A stretch of 25,938 bases of DNA. Origin: CAZAKO01 sp964546145. Lineage in GTDB: Bacteria > Fidelibacterota > UBA2242. The position numbers were made by a program, and so were the translations under genes. Positions 24,287 through 25,938 of the stretch are shown here, piece by piece. The stretch's first letter is position 1. Every line of letters starts with the position of its first letter. A model generated the notes under the pieces. The model ran no database searches and was not told the DNA's origin. It saw nothing but the letters and a program-made list of their open reading frames with translations. The DNA lies in contig CAZJIU010000025.1 in the NCBI GenBank assembly GCA_964546145.1, forward strand, positions 1 through 25,938. Direction: 5' to 3'.

Positions 24287-25498
24287 TCATGCGCTCATGA
24301 TAAATTGCAGCATCTCAAACGCCAGAACATCCCGATTATAATATCTTGAAACAGCACTATAACCGTTATTCCCGAGCTTCTGGCAATATTTCCGATCCTG
24401 ATAGAGATAAAGAATTGCATCTTTCAATCCTTGAGAATCTTCGGGATTCACTTTGACTCCACAATTGTAGGTTTCCACAATTCTGGTTGCTTCGCCCTCG
24501 GGCACTGAAATAATAAGGGGCTTACGAAACGCCATATATTCGAACATTTTAGAAGGGACTACAGTTTTAAATAATCGGTTTTTTTTCAACATAATCAGTC
24601 CCACATCTGATAAATCAAGATAATACGCTATATTCTCTTTGGGCTGGAGAGGTAAAATCATCAAGTTTTGAACTGACTTCGCGGTTTTTATTGATTCCAA
24701 ATGCTTTCGGTCAGCACCGTCACCGATTAGTAAAAAATATATATCTTGGTAATCCTTCAATAGTATCGCGGTTTCAATCACTACTTCCAGCTTATGTGCC
24801 AAGCCAAAGGTTCCCAGGTACGATAGAATAAACTGGTTATTTTTCATAATCGGATTGCCACTCGGCTGAATGACATTCAACCTCTGAAAATCAATTCCAT
24901 TCGAAATTGTTTTAATCCGAGCTGGCGGGTATCCATAATCAATTATATGGTTCTTAAAGGCATCCGTTACAGTTACAATCTTTGAAGCCGAGAAATACAT
25001 CCAACGTTCGAGCTCAATGAGTAATTTAAGGGTAATCTTGGTTTTAATTGCCCCAACCGCAGTTATCGAATCGGGCCACAAATCTCTAATTTCAAGGATA
25101 AAAGTTTTATGCCTGAAGCGGCCAACTAATGCTCCTGCAATTCCACAAAAAAATTGAGGACTGGTGGCAAGTACAATATCAACTTTCTTGATCTTCCACG
25201 AAACCCAGATTGACATTAACATATAGAAAAAATAATTAACCGAGCGCCTAATCCTCCCTATATTTGGGGTGAGATATGTTTTTACTCTAACGACATTAAT
25301 GCCTTCGACATTTTCCCGTGATATCCAGCGATTTTTATAGCCTGGAAATAAACGGCCATGAGGATGATGTGGCTGATTAGTAATTATTGTCACATCTACA
25401 CCGTTTTTCACCCAGCGGATAGCATGTTCGTAAGTTCGATTCGCCGGAGCATTGACTTCAGGTGGAAAATAGTGGCTAAAAAAGAGTATTTTTTTCAT
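24287..25498 (-). CDS. GT-B glycosyltransferase, family 4, WbuB-like
   Basis: 403 residues. The N-terminal Rossmann half starts MKKILFFSHYFPPEVNAPAN, the usual entry of WbuB-like GT4 enzymes, with the acceptor-side loop GRLFPGYKNRW. EIRDLWPDSI (136-145) is diagnostic of this subgroup. The C-terminal donor half carries ISNGIDF (198-204), SYLGTFGLAHKLEVV, LIGDGADR, and VPSKMFEYMAFRKPLI (314-329). The subgroup includes fucosaminyl- and other amino-sugar transferases of O-antigen and exopolysaccharide loci. The donor cannot be read here. It acts at the cytosolic face of the inner membrane. The ATG overlaps the stop of the heparinase gene as ATGA, so the two are translationally coupled. Confidence 0.92.
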   Translation of the reverse strand: MKKILFFSHYFPPEVNAPANRTYEHAIRWVKNGVDVTIITNQPHHPHGRLFPGYKNRWISRENVEGINVVRVKTYLTPNIGRIRRSVNYFFYMLMSIWVSWKIKKVDIVLATSPQFFCGIAGALVGRFRHKTFILEIRDLWPDSITAVGAIKTKITLKLLIELERWMYFSASKIVTVTDAFKNHIIDYGYPPARIKTISNGIDFQRLNVIQPSGNPIMKNNQFILSYLGTFGLAHKLEVVIETAILLKDYQDIYFLLIGDGADRKHLESIKTAKSVQNLMILPLQPKENIAYYLDLSDVGLIMLKKNRLFKTVVPSKMFEYMAFRKPLIISVPEGEATRIVETYNCGVKVNPEDSQGLKDAILYLYQDRKYCQKLGNNGYSAVSRYYNRDVLAFEMLQFIMSA

Positions 25499-25938
25499 TG
25501 AAAAAATTGAGTGTTCAAAATTATGAAATCTTTAAAATTCCCTGAAACTACAATTGTACTTTTCTCTCTCTTACTGTACATTACAGGATAATAATCTGTT
25601 TTTTGAGTTGATACTGTTCCAGCAGGCAGCATTACTTGCAAGAGATAGTTATCAAATTGAACTAAATTTTCAGAAATTTGATAAGACAAATCAGGATTTA
25701 GGTGAAAATATAATTTATATTGATGTTGCCCGGTACACTTTAGCTTATCACTAATTTCTATTCCTTTTTCAACTTTTCTCACTACACGAGTATGTAGGTA
25801 CTTTTTGTATCTAAAGGTTGATTGAATCTCGTCGGGTGTGACTTGAGTATTACTCACTTCCCCACGATTCCCCACGCGAAACACACCCCACATTTCTGCT
25901 TGTTGCATGTTATCAATTTGAACAGTATTGTGAGCTTC
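25495..25938 (-). CDS. Heparinase II/III-family protein, C-terminal fragment (N-terminus off the right edge)
   Basis: 147 residues run from the window edge to the stop. The frame continues upstream of the first visible methionine, so that methionine is internal. The fragment opens with AHNTVQIDNMQQAEMWGVFR, which matches the conserved HNTV-x-ID block and Q-x-x-x-W-x-x-F at the start of the heparinase II/III beta-sandwich domain. The rest is beta-rich, with RYKKYLHTRVV and LLQVMLPAG. In exopolysaccharide gene clusters such proteins often stand beside WbuB-like glycosyltransferases and are thought to cleave or trim uronate-containing chains. The four-base overlap with the following glycosyltransferase supports that setting. 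Only the C-terminal part can be judged. Confidence 0.82.
   Translation of the reverse strand, partial: EAHNTVQIDNMQQAEMWGVFRVGNRGEVSNTQVTPDEIQSTFRYKKYLHTRVVRKVEKGIEISDKLKCTGQHQYKLYFHLNPDLSYQISENLVQFDNYLLQVMLPAGTVSTQKTDYYPVMYSKREKSTIVVSGNFKDFIILNTQFFQ

Noticed and set aside
1..25938. CRISPR arrays, tRNA or rRNA genes, transposases, toxin-antitoxin or phage-defence genes
   Set aside because: I looked for spaced direct repeats, tRNA-like sequence and typical protein motifs on both strands and saw none; a covariance-model scan would be needed to exclude small RNAs.

Overview
The window reads as a chromosomal segment of a Gram-negative bacterium. The evidence is a TonB-dependent receptor, a small outer-membrane beta-barrel, a heptose-phosphate adenylyltransferase and an MltD-type murein transglycosylase. 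The gene families point to the FCB side of the tree (Bacteroidota/Calditrichota/KSB1/Marinimicrobia-like lineages): a primary-type sigma factor without region 1.1, a DUF2851 protein, a 31-codon bS22/mS38-like (AURKAIP1/COX24) gene and a carboxypeptidase-regulatory-domain TonB receptor. Several genes carry strong Shine-Dalgarno sequences (HU, rpsU, the TonB receptor), unlike typical Bacteroidia. The phylum assignment is inference. There is one assembly gap of 100 N (11521-11620).

Layout. (1) 1-6143, minus strand: a secreted family-2 glycoside hydrolase, a small PorT-like outer-membrane barrel 27 bp behind it, and, after a 354-bp gap, a TonB-dependent receptor running off the left edge. Together they look like an outer-membrane uptake and glycan-processing group. 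(2) 6399-7495, plus strand: rpoD-type sigma factor then rpsU, ending in a bidirectional terminator shared with the next block. (3) 7600-11520, minus strand: YitT-family membrane protein (5' end lost in the gap), Ldh2-type dehydrogenase, transketolase. (4) 11621-12526, plus strand: an MFS transporter whose 5' end is also lost in the gap. (5) 12594-12699: a palindromic, cloverleaf-like interspersed repeat between convergent genes. (6) 12741-25938, all minus strand, in transcription order: heparinase II/III fragment, WbuB-like glycosyltransferase, a bifunctional-looking fusion of two phosphoglycosyl transferases, serS, plsC, DUF2851, rfaE2, mltD, HU, the bS22/mS38-like gene, xseA, xseB, nadK.

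How the genes fit together. The right end is the edge of a surface or exopolysaccharide locus: lipid-linked sugar initiation, glycosyl transfer and a polysaccharide lyase-type enzyme. It passes into an envelope cluster (lysophosphatidate acylation, LPS heptose activation, murein remodelling) in which the unknown DUF2851 gene overlaps both neighbours. It then passes into a nucleic-acid block (HU, small ribosomal protein, exonuclease VII, NAD kinase).

Most of the window is housekeeping. The least ordinary items are the 849-residue MraY/WecA-WbaP fusion joined by an Asn-Gly linker, the terminator whose U-tract touches the xseA start codon, the cloverleaf repeat, and the DUF2851 protein with its C-terminal cysteine cluster. 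I see no CRISPR array, tRNA, rRNA, transposase or defence system.
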